A DNA stretch of 64,000 nt, from NCBI GenBank assembly GCA_020632695.1, contig JACKFB010000008.1, positions 1 to 64,000 on the forward strand, given 5' to 3'. Each line of letters starts with the position of its first letter. Within the stretch, counting starts at the first letter, position 1. This document shows positions 38,083 to 46,761 of the stretch, piece by piece. Position numbers and translations under genes: made by a program. Source of the stretch: Deltaproteobacteria bacterium. Lineage in GTDB: Bacteria > Myxococcota_A > UBA9042 > PHBI01 > JACKFB01. The notes beneath the pieces are model-generated. The model did not search any database and was not told the origin of the DNA. It saw nothing but the letters and a program-made list of their open reading frames with translations.

Positions 38083-39714
38083 TCAGGCCACCTGGTCGAG
38101 GCGTTGGAGCAGCCGCGGCAGCACGTCCCGCGGCGTGCAGGAGACCAGCGCCACGCCGGCGGGGCGCAGGGCGGCCTCCACCGCGGCCAGGCTGTGGCGG
38201 GTGCGGATGCGCTGGACCTCGAGCAGCGCCTCGGCCAGCGGGCCGTCCTCGGGCCGCGTCGCGCCCTCGAAGGCCGGGTCGGAGGGGCAGAGGACGAGGA
38301 GGCCGTGGCGATGGCGCCGCGCGCCCAGGGCCGCCCGGCGCAGGGCGTCGAGGTCGTCGGCGGTCGAGAGGTCGGAGATGGCGCACAGGGTGTGCGGGCC
38401 CCCGCGAGCGCGCAGCACGTGCTCGACGGCCTGCTCGATGCCGTGGGCCTGGCCGCCCGGCCGCGGCGTGGGGTCCAGGGGCAGCGCGATGCCGGCGTGG
38501 CGGCAGAAGGCGCGCCAGGTCGAGCGGCGGCGGTCGCGCGCGTAGCTGTCGAGCGGGATGGCGAAGCGGGCAGGGCGTCGGCGCTGCGCCGCCTGCTGCA
38601 GCCAGGCCTCGGCGGCCTCCTGGAGCCTGGGCTCGTCGTGCTCGCTCTGCCGCGGCCCGGCGCGGCCGGTCAGCGACTCGGGCAGCCGGAAGGTGCGGCC
38701 CTGCTGGGTCTCGAACCAGCCGGCCACGGCGCCCACCAGCTCGCGCTGGGTGACCTCGGTGCGGTCCTCGTGGAAGAGGTGGTGCACCTCCTGCAGCGCC
38801 TCCAGCACGCGAAAGAGCTGCCCGCGGCTGGCCGAGGGCGGGATGTCCATCCGCACGCGCTCGTCGTAGAGCGAGATGCCGACGCGATCCCCGCGGGCCA
38901 GGAGCTGGGCTGCCAGGTTGTAGGCGGTCTCCAGCGCGAAGTCCGCCCGGGTGTGGCCCGGCTCGCCCCAGAACATGCTGGGAGAGACGTCGACCAGCAG
39001 CCACGCCGACAGCACCAGATCGGACTCGAACTCGCGGCTGACCAGCTTGCCGCGGCGGGCCGTGGCGGCCCAGGCGATGTGCTTGAAGGGGTCGCCGGGC
39101 TGGTGGTCTCGCAGCTCGCGGATCTCCAGGCCGAAGCCACGGCGGCGCGCGCGGCCCAGCTCGGCCCGGTCCTGACTGGCCGCGCGGGTGGCGCGCAGCG
39201 GCGGGTCGCCGCGCAGAGGGAAGGCACGCGGCAGCACGCTGATGGCGAGCGGGGAGGGCAGCCAGCCGCGCAGGGCGAGCAGGCCGCCGGCGATCTCGGC
39301 ATGGAAGCGGAAGCCCTGCAGCCAGGTGTGCCCGGCCTGGGGCGCCTCGACGGTGAGCTCGAAGCCGTCGTCGGTCGCTGAGACCGCGGCCCGCGCAGGC
39401 GCGACGACGCCCGCTTCGAGGGTGACGCTGTCGATGCGCGTGGCGGCGGCGCCCTCGAGGCGGAGCGGGAGCACCAGGGGGCGGCCGACGCGCGCGCGGG
39501 CCTCGCCGCTGCCGTCACCCACCTGCACCCGGAGATCGCCCTGGGCGACGGCGGCGCTGACGAGCCGGGCGACCGCGGCGGCCCAGACCAGCGTGCCCAG
39601 CGAGAGCGCGCCCAGCGCCGAGACGACCGGCAGGCCGGCCAGACCGCCGGTGCAGAGGAAGGCGAGCGCCACGCCGAGCACCCAGCGGCCCGCCTTCCCG
39701 ACGGCGATCTTCAC
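38083..39714 (-). CDS. DUF58-domain membrane protein
   Basis: 543 residues from GTG 39714, which overlaps the MoxR stop (GTGA). Two N-terminal transmembrane helices (about 8-60), a beta-sandwich region, the DUF58 hallmark ELRDHQPGDPFKHIAWAATARRGKLVSREFE, and a von Willebrand-like domain with MIDAS DVSPSM. DUF58 proteins work with MoxR AAA ATPases as chaperone-like systems; the metal site suggests ligand binding. Confidence 0.92.
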   Translation of the reverse strand: MKIAVGKAGRWVLGVALAFLCTGGLAGLPVVSALGALSLGTLVWAAAVARLVSAAVAQGDLRVQVGDGSGEARARVGRPLVLPLRLEGAAATRIDSVTLEAGVVAPARAAVSATDDGFELTVEAPQAGHTWLQGFRFHAEIAGGLLALRGWLPSPLAISVLPRAFPLRGDPPLRATRAASQDRAELGRARRRGFGLEIRELRDHQPGDPFKHIAWAATARRGKLVSREFESDLVLSAWLLVDVSPSMFWGEPGHTRADFALETAYNLAAQLLARGDRVGISLYDERVRMDIPPSASRGQLFRVLEALQEVHHLFHEDRTEVTQRELVGAVAGWFETQQGRTFRLPESLTGRAGPRQSEHDEPRLQEAAEAWLQQAAQRRRPARFAIPLDSYARDRRRSTWRAFCRHAGIALPLDPTPRPGGQAHGIEQAVEHVLRARGGPHTLCAISDLSTADDLDALRRAALGARRHRHGLLVLCPSDPAFEGATRPEDGPLAEALLEVQRIRTRHSLAAVEAALRPAGVALVSCTPRDVLPRLLQRLDQVA

Positions 39715-40721
39715 GCGTCCTCGGCGTAGGGGACCTCGGCCAGGCACTCGTCGACCACCGTGGCGGCGGAGAGGCGGTCGAGCTCGGCCTCGGGCGTCAG
39801 GATGATCCGGTGGCCGAAGATCGGCGGGACCAGCGCGCGGATGTCGTCCGGCAGCACGTGGGCGCGGCCGTGGAGGAAGGCGGCGACCTTGGCGCAGCGC
39901 ATCAGCGCCAGGGAGGCGCGCGGGCTGGCGCCCAGGAGCACGGCCGGGTGGACGCGGGTGTGCTGGACCAGGCGCACGATGTAGTCCAGCAGGCCGGGGG
40001 CGATGTGGACCCGCTCGGCGCGGGCGGCCACGTCGAGGATGCGGGCCGGCGAGAGCACGGGCGCGACCGGCGCGACCGGGATGTTGTAGGTGGCGAGGAT
40101 GCGCCGCTCCTGGGCGAAGTCGGGGTAGCCCAGCATCACCTTGAACATGAAGCGGTCGACCTGCGCCTCGGGCAGCACGTAGACGCCTTCCTGCTCGACC
40201 GGGTTCTGGGTCGCCAGCACGATGAAGGGCGCGGGCAGACGCTCGGTGCGCCCCTCGATGGTGACCTGGTCCTCCTGCATGGCCTCGAGCAGCGCGCTCT
40301 GGGTCTTCGCCGGGGCGCGGTTGATCTCGTCGCCGAGCACCACGTGGGCGAAGAGCGGCCCGCGCCGCAGCGCGAAGGTGTGGTCGCGGAGGTCGAGGAC
40401 GTTGGTGCCGGTGATGTCCGCGGGCAGCAGATCCGGCGTGAACTGGATGCGTGAGAACTCGCAGCCCAGGGTGCGGGCGAAGGCCTTGACCAGGGTGGTC
40501 TTCGCGATGCCGGGCACCCCTTCGAGCAGCACGTGCCCGCGCGCGAAGAGCGCGATGAGCAGCAGGTCCACCGTGTCGGACTCGCCGATGTAGACCTTGG
40601 CGATCTCGCGGCGCACGGCGTCACAGAGGGCCGCGGCGCGGGAGGCGTCCTCGGCGGTGGGCGGCTCGTTCGCCACCTCAGCGCCCGTCTGCAGGTCTTC
40701 GGGGTCCTCGGGGGTTGGCAT
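39711..40721 (-). CDS. MoxR-family AAA+ ATPase
   Basis: 336 residues. Walker A GVPGIAKTTL, Walker B VVLGDEINRAPAKTQSALLEAMQE, sensor 1 LATQNPVEQEGVYVLPEAQVDRFM and a C-terminal lid (SPRASLALMRCAKVAAFLHGR) are the MoxR pattern. It acts with the co-encoded DUF58 protein in metallochaperone-like or complex-assembly roles. The ATG at 40721 lies 44 bp inside the 3' end of the upstream DUF4350-like gene, an unusually long overlap; no later start keeps a better N-terminus. Confidence 0.95.
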   Translation of the reverse strand: MPTPEDPEDLQTGAEVANEPPTAEDASRAAALCDAVRREIAKVYIGESDTVDLLLIALFARGHVLLEGVPGIAKTTLVKAFARTLGCEFSRIQFTPDLLPADITGTNVLDLRDHTFALRRGPLFAHVVLGDEINRAPAKTQSALLEAMQEDQVTIEGRTERLPAPFIVLATQNPVEQEGVYVLPEAQVDRFMFKVMLGYPDFAQERRILATYNIPVAPVAPVLSPARILDVAARAERVHIAPGLLDYIVRLVQHTRVHPAVLLGASPRASLALMRCAKVAAFLHGRAHVLPDDIRALVPPIFGHRIILTPEAELDRLSAATVVDECLAEVPYAEDA

Positions 40722-41988
40722 GCGCCCTCTGTTCGACGTAGCGGGAGACGGTGCCGACGTCCGCCAGCAGGCGTAGGAAGCGCTCCGCGCTCACGAGGGT
40801 CGGCGAGGACTGGAGCAAGCTATCGGCCTCGCGGTGGATCCGCAACAGCGCGTTCCTGGCCGTCTCGTCGGCGCGGTGGGCCTCGTCGCTGGCTGGCGGC
40901 GAGGTGGCCGCCTGCTCCGACGAGAGCGCGGCGATGGCCGGCAGCTCCGCCAGGCGGGCGGCCTCGTCGAGGAGCACGCGGGATGGCTCGGCGAAGTCGG
41001 CGTCTCCGCGGCCCAGCACCAGGCCCATGGCCTCCTGCCGCACCGGGGAGGACACCAGCGCCTGGACGCCCAGAGGAGGGGCCGCGGGGGGAGTCCTGCG
41101 GGCGCGGAGTCGGCTGGCGACGACCAGCGCCAGGAGCAGCAGCGCCGTCCACGCCAGCAGGTCGTTGAGCGGCTGGCGGGCGAGGCGACGGTCGATGGCG
41201 CCCAGCAGGCCGTTGAGCAGCGCGACGGCCTCGTCGATGACCATGGGGAGGCGGCCCAGGCGGCCCACGCCGGAGCGGTAGGTGCCGGTGACCCGCGTGT
41301 GCGGGCCCAGCAGCCGCGCGCGGCAGTCCGGCGCGTCGCAGTAGAGTCGGAGGGCGTTGGCCGCGAGCTGCTTGTTGCCGTAGAAGCGGCGGAGCATCTC
41401 GTTGAGGAACATGCTGGGGTCGGCGATGGCCAGCACGGCACCCTGGCCCAGCCGTCGCTCGACGATGAGCGCCTCGTCGGAGTCGTCGAAGCCCAGCACG
41501 ACGTCCCCCGCGCCCCGCAGCGCCGAGGGGTAGTTGGCGGCGACCTGCTCGACGTTGAAGAACAGGAAGTGCTCTCGCTGCGGCGTCAGCAGCGGGATGC
41601 CGTCGGCCGACTGGTACCAGGTGTCGTGCGACGAGGGCGGGCCAGGGCGCCGCTCGAGCCCCAGCGCCTCGAAGAGGGGGTCGGCGGCGCCGGTGTCGTC
41701 GGCCATGATGAGGTAGCCGCCGTCGCGGACAAAGGACAGCAAGGCGTCGACGGGGAGGTCGGGCGGCGGCGCCAGCCACACGAGGACGCCGCCCGGGCGC
41801 AGGCGGCCGAGGTCGAGCACGTCGACCGGCTCCAGCGCGACCTTGGCCTCGGCGGCCGTGGCCAGCAGGTAGCCCACGCCGTTCCACGCATCGGCGTCGA
41901 GGCTGTAGTCCTCGGGCGTGGCGGCGGCGGCTCGCGGGCCGACCGTACACACGGCGAGGGCCGCCAGCACCGGCAGGAGACGCGTCAT
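40678..41988 (-). CDS. DUF4350-like secreted/membrane protein
   Basis: 436 residues. Signal peptide (LLPVLAALAVCTVGPRAAAA). The domain VLDLGRLRPGGVLVWLAPPPDLPVDALLSFVRDGGYLIMADDTG...ADPLFEALGL is the DUF4350 'glutamine-amidotransferase-like' fold lacking a catalytic Cys. One transmembrane helix (DLLAWTALLLLALVVASRL, about 285-303) follows, then a cytoplasmic helical tail. ATG 41988 has GGGAG with 6-nt spacing and overlaps the upstream stop (ATGA). Usually found with MoxR and DUF58, as here. Confidence 0.88.
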   Translation of the reverse strand: MTRLLPVLAALAVCTVGPRAAAATPEDYSLDADAWNGVGYLLATAAEAKVALEPVDVLDLGRLRPGGVLVWLAPPPDLPVDALLSFVRDGGYLIMADDTGAADPLFEALGLERRPGPPSSHDTWYQSADGIPLLTPQREHFLFFNVEQVAANYPSALRGAGDVVLGFDDSDEALIVERRLGQGAVLAIADPSMFLNEMLRRFYGNKQLAANALRLYCDAPDCRARLLGPHTRVTGTYRSGVGRLGRLPMVIDEAVALLNGLLGAIDRRLARQPLNDLLAWTALLLLALVVASRLRARRTPPAAPPLGVQALVSSPVRQEAMGLVLGRGDADFAEPSRVLLDEAARLAELPAIAALSSEQAATSPPASDEAHRADETARNALLRIHREADSLLQSSPTLVSAERFLRLLADVGTVSRYVEQRAHANPRGPRRPADGR

Positions 41989-43682
41989 CGAGGGCTCCCG
42001 ATGGACTCGACGGCGACCTCCGCGCGGCGCGCCGCGTCGGCGTCGGGCGCGTCGGCCCCGAACCACGCCTGCTCGACCGCCTCTCGCAGCGCGGCGGCGG
42101 CGGGGTCGGCCGACACGCGGCGCGCGGCCTCGGCGGGCGTCTCGATGCCCCAGCGCACCCGGTGTCCCAGCCGCGCCATGCCCGCCACGAAGAGATCCCG
42201 GACCCGCCCGCGCACCGAGACCAGCGCCAGGGTCGCCCCGTCGAAGCTGCCGTCGTGGGGGATCTGCAGCGGGGTCTCGCGCTCCAGGTAGCCGGGGGCA
42301 GAGAGCATCAGGCGCCACGCCCCCGGGGGAAGCGGTCCCATGGCGAAGCGGCCGTGTTGCGGGGCCGCGCGCAGCTCGCTCCCGTCGTCCTCGCGGCGAA
42401 GCAGGATGGCGGCCCTCACCAGGGTGCGCCCGTGATGCGCGTCGACCACGGAGCCGGCGAGCCAGTCCTTCCGGAGATCGGCGCCGCGGGCGGGCGCCAC
42501 CACCAGGGCCGGCTCGGCGCCGAGCACCGGGCCGCTCTCCGGCGCAGCACGCCATCGCTCGCGCAGGCCGCTCAGCCACGCCAGGAGCCGCTGGCGCACG
42601 GCCCCCACCAGCAAGAGGTTGGCGGCCGCCAGCGTCAGGGCCAGGGCGTACCAGCCAAGCGGCACCCCGGGTGGCGGCGGGACGGGGATGCGCGCAGCCG
42701 GACTCTCGGCGGGGCTGCGCAGCCCATCGGTCGGCAGGTAGCGCGCCCGCACCTCGACCACCCCCTGGACGCGGCTGGCCAGCTCCCGCACGTCCACCGC
42801 GGCCAGGTAGACCCCGTCGGCGTCGGTCACCGCCACGGTCTCGCTGGCCGCCTGCTGACCGGCCACCCCCGCCACGATGGCGACCGTGGCGTCGGGGACA
42901 CCCCCCCGGTCGTCGGAGAGCCGCCCGCTGAAGCGGTAGCGCCCGCTGCGCTCGTCGCCTTCCCGGCCGACGCGCAGGGTGAGGCGGGTGGGCCGCATCA
43001 CGCGCAGGACGCTCGCGGCCTCCGACGGCGCGTAGCGATGGTCGCCACCGTAGGCCGCCCGCACCGTGAACGCGCCGGCGCGGTCCAGGGAGGCCGGGCG
43101 CACGAGGAAGGTGACCTGACCGCTGGCGTCGCTGTCGCCGGTCAGCTCGGGGCCATCGCCCACCTGCAGGCGGATGGGCGCCTCGCCGACCGGGCCGTCG
43201 GCGCTCTGGATCGCGGCGCGAACCGCCACCTGGGCGTCCTGGAGCCCGGCGCGCGGCGGGTCCAGCTCCAGCTCGACCCAGGTGGGCTCGCGGCGAAGCT
43301 CCAGCGCCTCGGTCTGCTGCGCCGGCCCCCAGGTGGCGTCCCCCTCGTAGCTCAGCTCCACCGCCAGCCGCTCGCCGAGGGTCTCGGCCAGGTTCCGGGC
43401 GTCCGTGGCCGCGATGAGCAGCTCGAAGCGCCCCTCGGCGTCGGTCAGGAAGGTGCGCCCGGCGAGGCCCTCCACCGAGACCTGGACGGCCTGGTCGGCC
43501 AGGGGAGCCCCCTCGTCCCCGGTGAGCCGCGCGCGCAGGTAGAGCCCCTGGGGAGCCCGCTCCACGCGCAGCTCCAGCGCCGAGTGGCCTCGGACGCGGA
43601 GCGGCGCGGCGTCGGCGTCGGCGAGGGCGAGGCACGCGAGCGCGCCGACGAGCCATCGGCTCGCATGTAGGCCGGTCGTCAT
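41985..43682 (-). CDS. secreted Ig-like/carboxypeptidase-regulatory repeat protein, MoxR operon
   Basis: About 565 residues. Signal peptide (GALACLALADADA), then four or so Ig-like/CarboxypepD_reg-type modules with DADGRFELLI-, SDASGQVTFLV- and TDADGVYLAAVD-style turns, a transmembrane helix (GWYALALTLAAANLLLVGAV, about 340-360), and a cytoplasmic part with another such module (GRTLVRAAILLRREDDGS). Start ATG 43682; no Shine-Dalgarno, but TATGCT lies 6 nt upstream, so possibly leaderless. First gene of the MoxR/DUF58 operon and divergent from ftsY. Confidence 0.83.
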   Translation of the reverse strand: MTTGLHASRWLVGALACLALADADAAPLRVRGHSALELRVERAPQGLYLRARLTGDEGAPLADQAVQVSVEGLAGRTFLTDAEGRFELLIAATDARNLAETLGERLAVELSYEGDATWGPAQQTEALELRREPTWVELELDPPRAGLQDAQVAVRAAIQSADGPVGEAPIRLQVGDGPELTGDSDASGQVTFLVRPASLDRAGAFTVRAAYGGDHRYAPSEAASVLRVMRPTRLTLRVGREGDERSGRYRFSGRLSDDRGGVPDATVAIVAGVAGQQAASETVAVTDADGVYLAAVDVRELASRVQGVVEVRARYLPTDGLRSPAESPAARIPVPPPPGVPLGWYALALTLAAANLLLVGAVRQRLLAWLSGLRERWRAAPESGPVLGAEPALVVAPARGADLRKDWLAGSVVDAHHGRTLVRAAILLRREDDGSELRAAPQHGRFAMGPLPPGAWRLMLSAPGYLERETPLQIPHDGSFDGATLALVSVRGRVRDLFVAGMARLGHRVRWGIETPAEAARRVSADPAAAALREAVEQAWFGADAPDADAARRAEVAVESIGSPR

Positions 43683-43726
43683 CAGCGGAGCATATCCAGG
43701 AGCGGCGGCAACGCGCCACACGCCCG

Positions 43727-43755
43727 TGGCGAACGTCGGGGTGCGTTGCTATAGT
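43727..43755 (+). promoter_or_regulatory. possible promoter for ftsY
   Basis: TATAGT at 43750-43755 matches the -10 consensus in five of six positions; the -35 (TGGCGA, 17-bp spacer) is weak. Predicted start is about 45 nt before ATG 43808. Confidence 0.35.
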
Positions 43756-43807
43756 CCGCGGCCGCCCGCGGCCTGCTCGCCAGCGTGGCAAGAACCGGAG
43801 GATGCGC

Positions 43808-45130
43808 ATGAGGGTGCCTGGCACCGAGGTCGCGATGCACGCGGCCGAGCTCGACCCCACCTGGCTGGTCATCGGCGTGGCCATCCTGGTCGCGCTGGCG
43901 CTGGTCGTCATCGTGCTCCGGCGCGGCAAGGCGCCCAGCTCCGAGGTGGCTGCGCCCGAGCCGAAGAAGGCGGTGCCCGCGGCGTCGCGCAAGGAGCAGT
44001 TCGTTCGCGCCCCCGAGGCCGCGGCCGAGCCCGAGACCGCCGAGGTCGAGGCGCGCGAGCCCGAGCGGGCGCCCGAGGTGGCGCAGGAGCGGGAGGAGGC
44101 TCGCGAGGCCGAGGCCGAGGGCTGGGAGCTCGAGCCCGAGGAGGAGCCGGAGGTCGAGGTCGAGGAGGCGCCCGAGGCGCGGCCCGTCTCGGTGGTGGAG
44201 GCGGAGCCCGAGCCCGCCGGGACCAGCCTGCGCGAAGGGCTCGGCAAGACGCGGCGGGAGGGCTTCATCGCTCGGCTCGGGCGCATCTTCGGTGGCCGCA
44301 CGATCGACGCGAGCGTGGTCGACGAGATCGAGGAGGCCCTCTTCACCGCCGACGTGGGCGTGAAGACGGTGGATCGGATGATGGAGGCCGTGCGCGAGGA
44401 GCTGGGCTCCGGTGGCGCCGAGGCCGCCGCGGTCTGGACGGTGTTGCGGCGGCAGGCGCGCGACATCCTCGACACCGCCGCGCGCAACGAGCGGGCGACG
44501 GCCCCCGGGCCGGGAGAGCCGCGCGTTATCATGGTGCTGGGCGTCAACGGCGCCGGAAAGACCACCACGATCGGCAAGCTCGCCCACCAGCTCGCGGGCG
44601 CCGGGACGCGCACGGCGCTGGTGGCCGGAGACACCTTCCGCGCGGCGGCCGCCGAGCAGCTCGAGCACTGGGGCCGGCGCGTGGGCGTCGGCGTCTACCG
44701 CGGCGAGGAGGGCGCCGATCCTGCGTCGGTGGTCTTCGACGGCATCAAGCAGGCGCGCGAGGACGGCATCGAGGTGGTGCTGGTGGACACGGCCGGGCGC
44801 CTGCACACCCAGGTGAACCTGATGGAGGAGCTGAAGAAGGTGCGCCGCGTGATGGGCAAGGCGCTCGAAGGCGCTCCCCACGAGGTGCTGCTGGTGGTCG
44901 ACGCCACCACGGGCCAGAACGCGATCCAGCAGGCGGCGATGTTCGACGAGGCCTGCCAGGTGTCGGGGGTGGTGCTCACCAAGCTCGACGGGACCGCGCG
45001 CGGAGGCATCGTCATCGGCGTGTGTGACCAGCTGGGCATCCCCATCCGCTACATCGGCGTCGGCGAGCGGGTCGATGATCTGCGGGCCTTCGAGGCTTCC
45101 GAGTTCGTCGACGCGCTCTTCGCCCCGTGA
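43808..45130 (+). CDS. ftsY: signal recognition particle receptor FtsY
   Basis: 440 residues. A transmembrane helix (WLVIGVAILVALALVVIVLRR) near residues 17-38, unusual but known in some FtsY proteins, is followed by a long acidic A domain (Glu/Ala/Pro-rich, about 40-140) and the NG GTPase: GVNGAGKTTTIGKLA near 246-260, DTFRAAAAEQL, DTAGRLHTQ, TKLDGTARGG and GVGERVDDLRAF. It docks SRP-ribosome complexes at the membrane. Start ATG 43808 has GGAGG 6 nt upstream, better than 43802, which abuts the GGAGG. Confidence 0.96.
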   Translation: MRVPGTEVAMHAAELDPTWLVIGVAILVALALVVIVLRRGKAPSSEVAAPEPKKAVPAASRKEQFVRAPEAAAEPETAEVEAREPERAPEVAQEREEAREAEAEGWELEPEEEPEVEVEEAPEARPVSVVEAEPEPAGTSLREGLGKTRREGFIARLGRIFGGRTIDASVVDEIEEALFTADVGVKTVDRMMEAVREELGSGGAEAAAVWTVLRRQARDILDTAARNERATAPGPGEPRVIMVLGVNGAGKTTTIGKLAHQLAGAGTRTALVAGDTFRAAAAEQLEHWGRRVGVGVYRGEEGADPASVVFDGIKQAREDGIEVVLVDTAGRLHTQVNLMEELKKVRRVMGKALEGAPHEVLLVVDATTGQNAIQQAAMFDEACQVSGVVLTKLDGTARGGIVIGVCDQLGIPIRYIGVGERVDDLRAFEASEFVDALFAP

Positions 45131-45205
45131 TCACACCGCCCCGACGGCCGTCGCGCGCCCGGAACGCGGCCCGCAGACGGCGTCTGAGGGCCCGGCCTGA
45201 CCGCC

Positions 45206-45234
45206 TTGACCACCCCGGATCCCCGGGGTAGAGT
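45206..45234 (+). promoter_or_regulatory. sigma-70-type promoter for the outer-membrane operon, with palindromic spacer
   Basis: TTGACC (45206-45211), 17-bp spacer, TAGAGT (45229-45234). The spacer holds CCCCGG-ATCC-CCGGGG, a perfect inverted repeat, a possible operator. Another palindrome (CAGACG-G-CGTCTG, 45174-45186) lies 20 bp upstream. Confidence 0.5.
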
Positions 45235-45280
45235 CCGAGCCGCCTCCCCGACGAAGTGCTGCCGCGCTTCCCCTCCTTCC

Positions 45281-46051
45281 ATGGATTCGACGCGCGTGTT
45301 GAAGACCACTGCCCAGCCTCTCCTGGTCACGATCTTCCTTGGTCTGGTCTTCGCGACCACGCCGGTACTGGCGCAGACCGCGGTCGACCTGGGAGTCGAC
45401 GAGGACGACGACGGGACCCCCGCCGTCGGCGAAGGGACCACCGACGCCGACGAGAAGGGGCTCGAGCAGCTCCAGGACGCCATCCGGGTGATCCAGCAGC
45501 GCCCGGTGCTGCGGCGGATGCGTCTGGAGCTCCAGGCACAGACCGGCCTCGGGCTCGCCGACGTCATGTTCCGCAACCAGCTCATCTCGGGCGCCCTGCG
45601 ATTCCACTTCGCCGAGAACTGGTCGATCGCCGGCAACTACATCCATTACTTCTCGCGCAAGACCAGCCTCCACCAGACGGTCGCCGACGACTACGAGCTC
45701 TTCCCCGAGACCTCGCTGCACCAGTGGTACGCCGGCGGCGACCTGAGCTGGTCGCCCATCTACGGAAAGTTCAACTTCTTCGGCAAGGGCATCCTCCAGT
45801 TCGACATCTCGCTGATCGTCGGCGCCGGTGTCACGGTGACCAGCCGCTCCACCGACCTGAAGCCCACCGGGGTCATCGGGTTGGGCCTGCGCATCTTCCT
45901 GACCCGCTGGCTGGCCTTCACCAGTGAGTTCCGGGACCACATCTTCGTCGAGGACTTCAACGCCGGGAACGAAGTCGTGAACCACGTGATCTACCAGGGC
46001 GGCTTCAGCATCTTCTTCCCGTTCAAGAACAAGTACCGGTTCGCCCGATGA
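45281..46051 (+). CDS. outer-membrane beta-barrel protein A
   Basis: About 256 residues. Signal peptide (LLVTIFLGLVFATTPVLAQ), a 40-residue acidic segment, then amphipathic strands (LRFHFAENWSIAGNYIHYFSRK, QWYAGGDLSWSPIYGKFNFFGKGILQFDISLIVGAGV, GLGLRIFLTRWLAFTSEFRDHIF) ending with FSIFFPFKNKYRFAR. It resembles the 'outer membrane beta-barrel domain' proteins described from myxobacteria. ATG 45281 lacks a Shine-Dalgarno; start inferred from the signal peptide. First gene of a four-gene ATGA-coupled operon. Confidence 0.82.
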   Translation: MDSTRVLKTTAQPLLVTIFLGLVFATTPVLAQTAVDLGVDEDDDGTPAVGEGTTDADEKGLEQLQDAIRVIQQRPVLRRMRLELQAQTGLGLADVMFRNQLISGALRFHFAENWSIAGNYIHYFSRKTSLHQTVADDYELFPETSLHQWYAGGDLSWSPIYGKFNFFGKGILQFDISLIVGAGVTVTSRSTDLKPTGVIGLGLRIFLTRWLAFTSEFRDHIFVEDFNAGNEVVNHVIYQGGFSIFFPFKNKYRFAR

Positions 46052-46761
46052 GGCTGCCCTCCATGTCATCCGCGCTCCGCGCATCCATCGTCGCGATCGC
46101 TCTGCTCGTGGTGGCGCCGACCGTGCGCGCCAAGGGGCCCCTCGACGGCCTGCCGCCGATCCGGAACCAGGTGCTCCTCGAGGACGGCCGCCACGTGCTG
46201 GCGCCGATCGTCGGATCGACCATCAACGACGCGTTCAACCGCAACATCATGGTCGGCCTGTCCTGGCGCTACTTCTTCCAGAACTGGGTCGGCATCGGGC
46301 TGGACGTCCTGGGCGGGTTCGGCGTCGACACCAAGCTGGCCGATCGCATCAACCGGGAATTGAGCACCGAGGCGCAGCCGTTCTCGCTGAGCAAGACGAC
46401 GCTGGACCTGCTGGCCAACGCGACGCTCGAGTTCGTCCCCATCGACGGGAAGTTCATGCTGTTCGGTAAGTTCCAGGCGCGGATCGACCTTCACCTGCAG
46501 CTCGGCCTGGGCATCGCCCTGGTCGGCGGTGACGGTCGCATCCAGGCCAAGACCGCCCTGATGCCGGTCGTCGGCGCGGGCATCCGCTTCTACCCGACGA
46601 ACTGGTTCGCGATCGGGGCGGAGTGCCGTGACTACATCGTCGATCGCACGGTCGCCGCGCGCGGGGACGGCTCGATCCCCCCGTCCGAGTTCGGACACAA
46701 CTGGTTCATCGGGTTGGCGTTGAGCTTCTTCCTGCCGGTCGAGCCGGCCATCCGCCCATGA
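46048..46761 (+). CDS. outer-membrane beta-barrel protein B (paralogue of A)
   Basis: 237 residues. Signal peptide (ASIVAIALLVVAPTVRA), then strands that follow the same plan as the upstream protein (MVGLSWRYFFQNWVGIGLDVLGGFG, PIDGKFMLFGKFQARIDLHLQLGLGIALV, GAGIRFYPTNWFAIGAECRDYIVDRT), ending GLALSFFLPVEPAIRP. The shared 'GKF.(F/L)FGK' and 'F.TRWLAF/F.PTNWFAIG' positions indicate paralogy. ATG 46048 overlaps the upstream stop (ATGA), and its stop overlaps the next start in the same way. Confidence 0.85.
   Translation: MRLPSMSSALRASIVAIALLVVAPTVRAKGPLDGLPPIRNQVLLEDGRHVLAPIVGSTINDAFNRNIMVGLSWRYFFQNWVGIGLDVLGGFGVDTKLADRINRELSTEAQPFSLSKTTLDLLANATLEFVPIDGKFMLFGKFQARIDLHLQLGLGIALVGGDGRIQAKTALMPVVGAGIRFYPTNWFAIGAECRDYIVDRTVAARGDGSIPPSEFGHNWFIGLALSFFLPVEPAIRP

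Noticed and set aside
41989..44634. Upstream extension of the DUF4350 frame over the Ig-like gene and ftsY
   Set aside because: Low-complexity antisense sequence; the true start at 41988 has a ribosome binding site, signal peptide and ATGA overlap.
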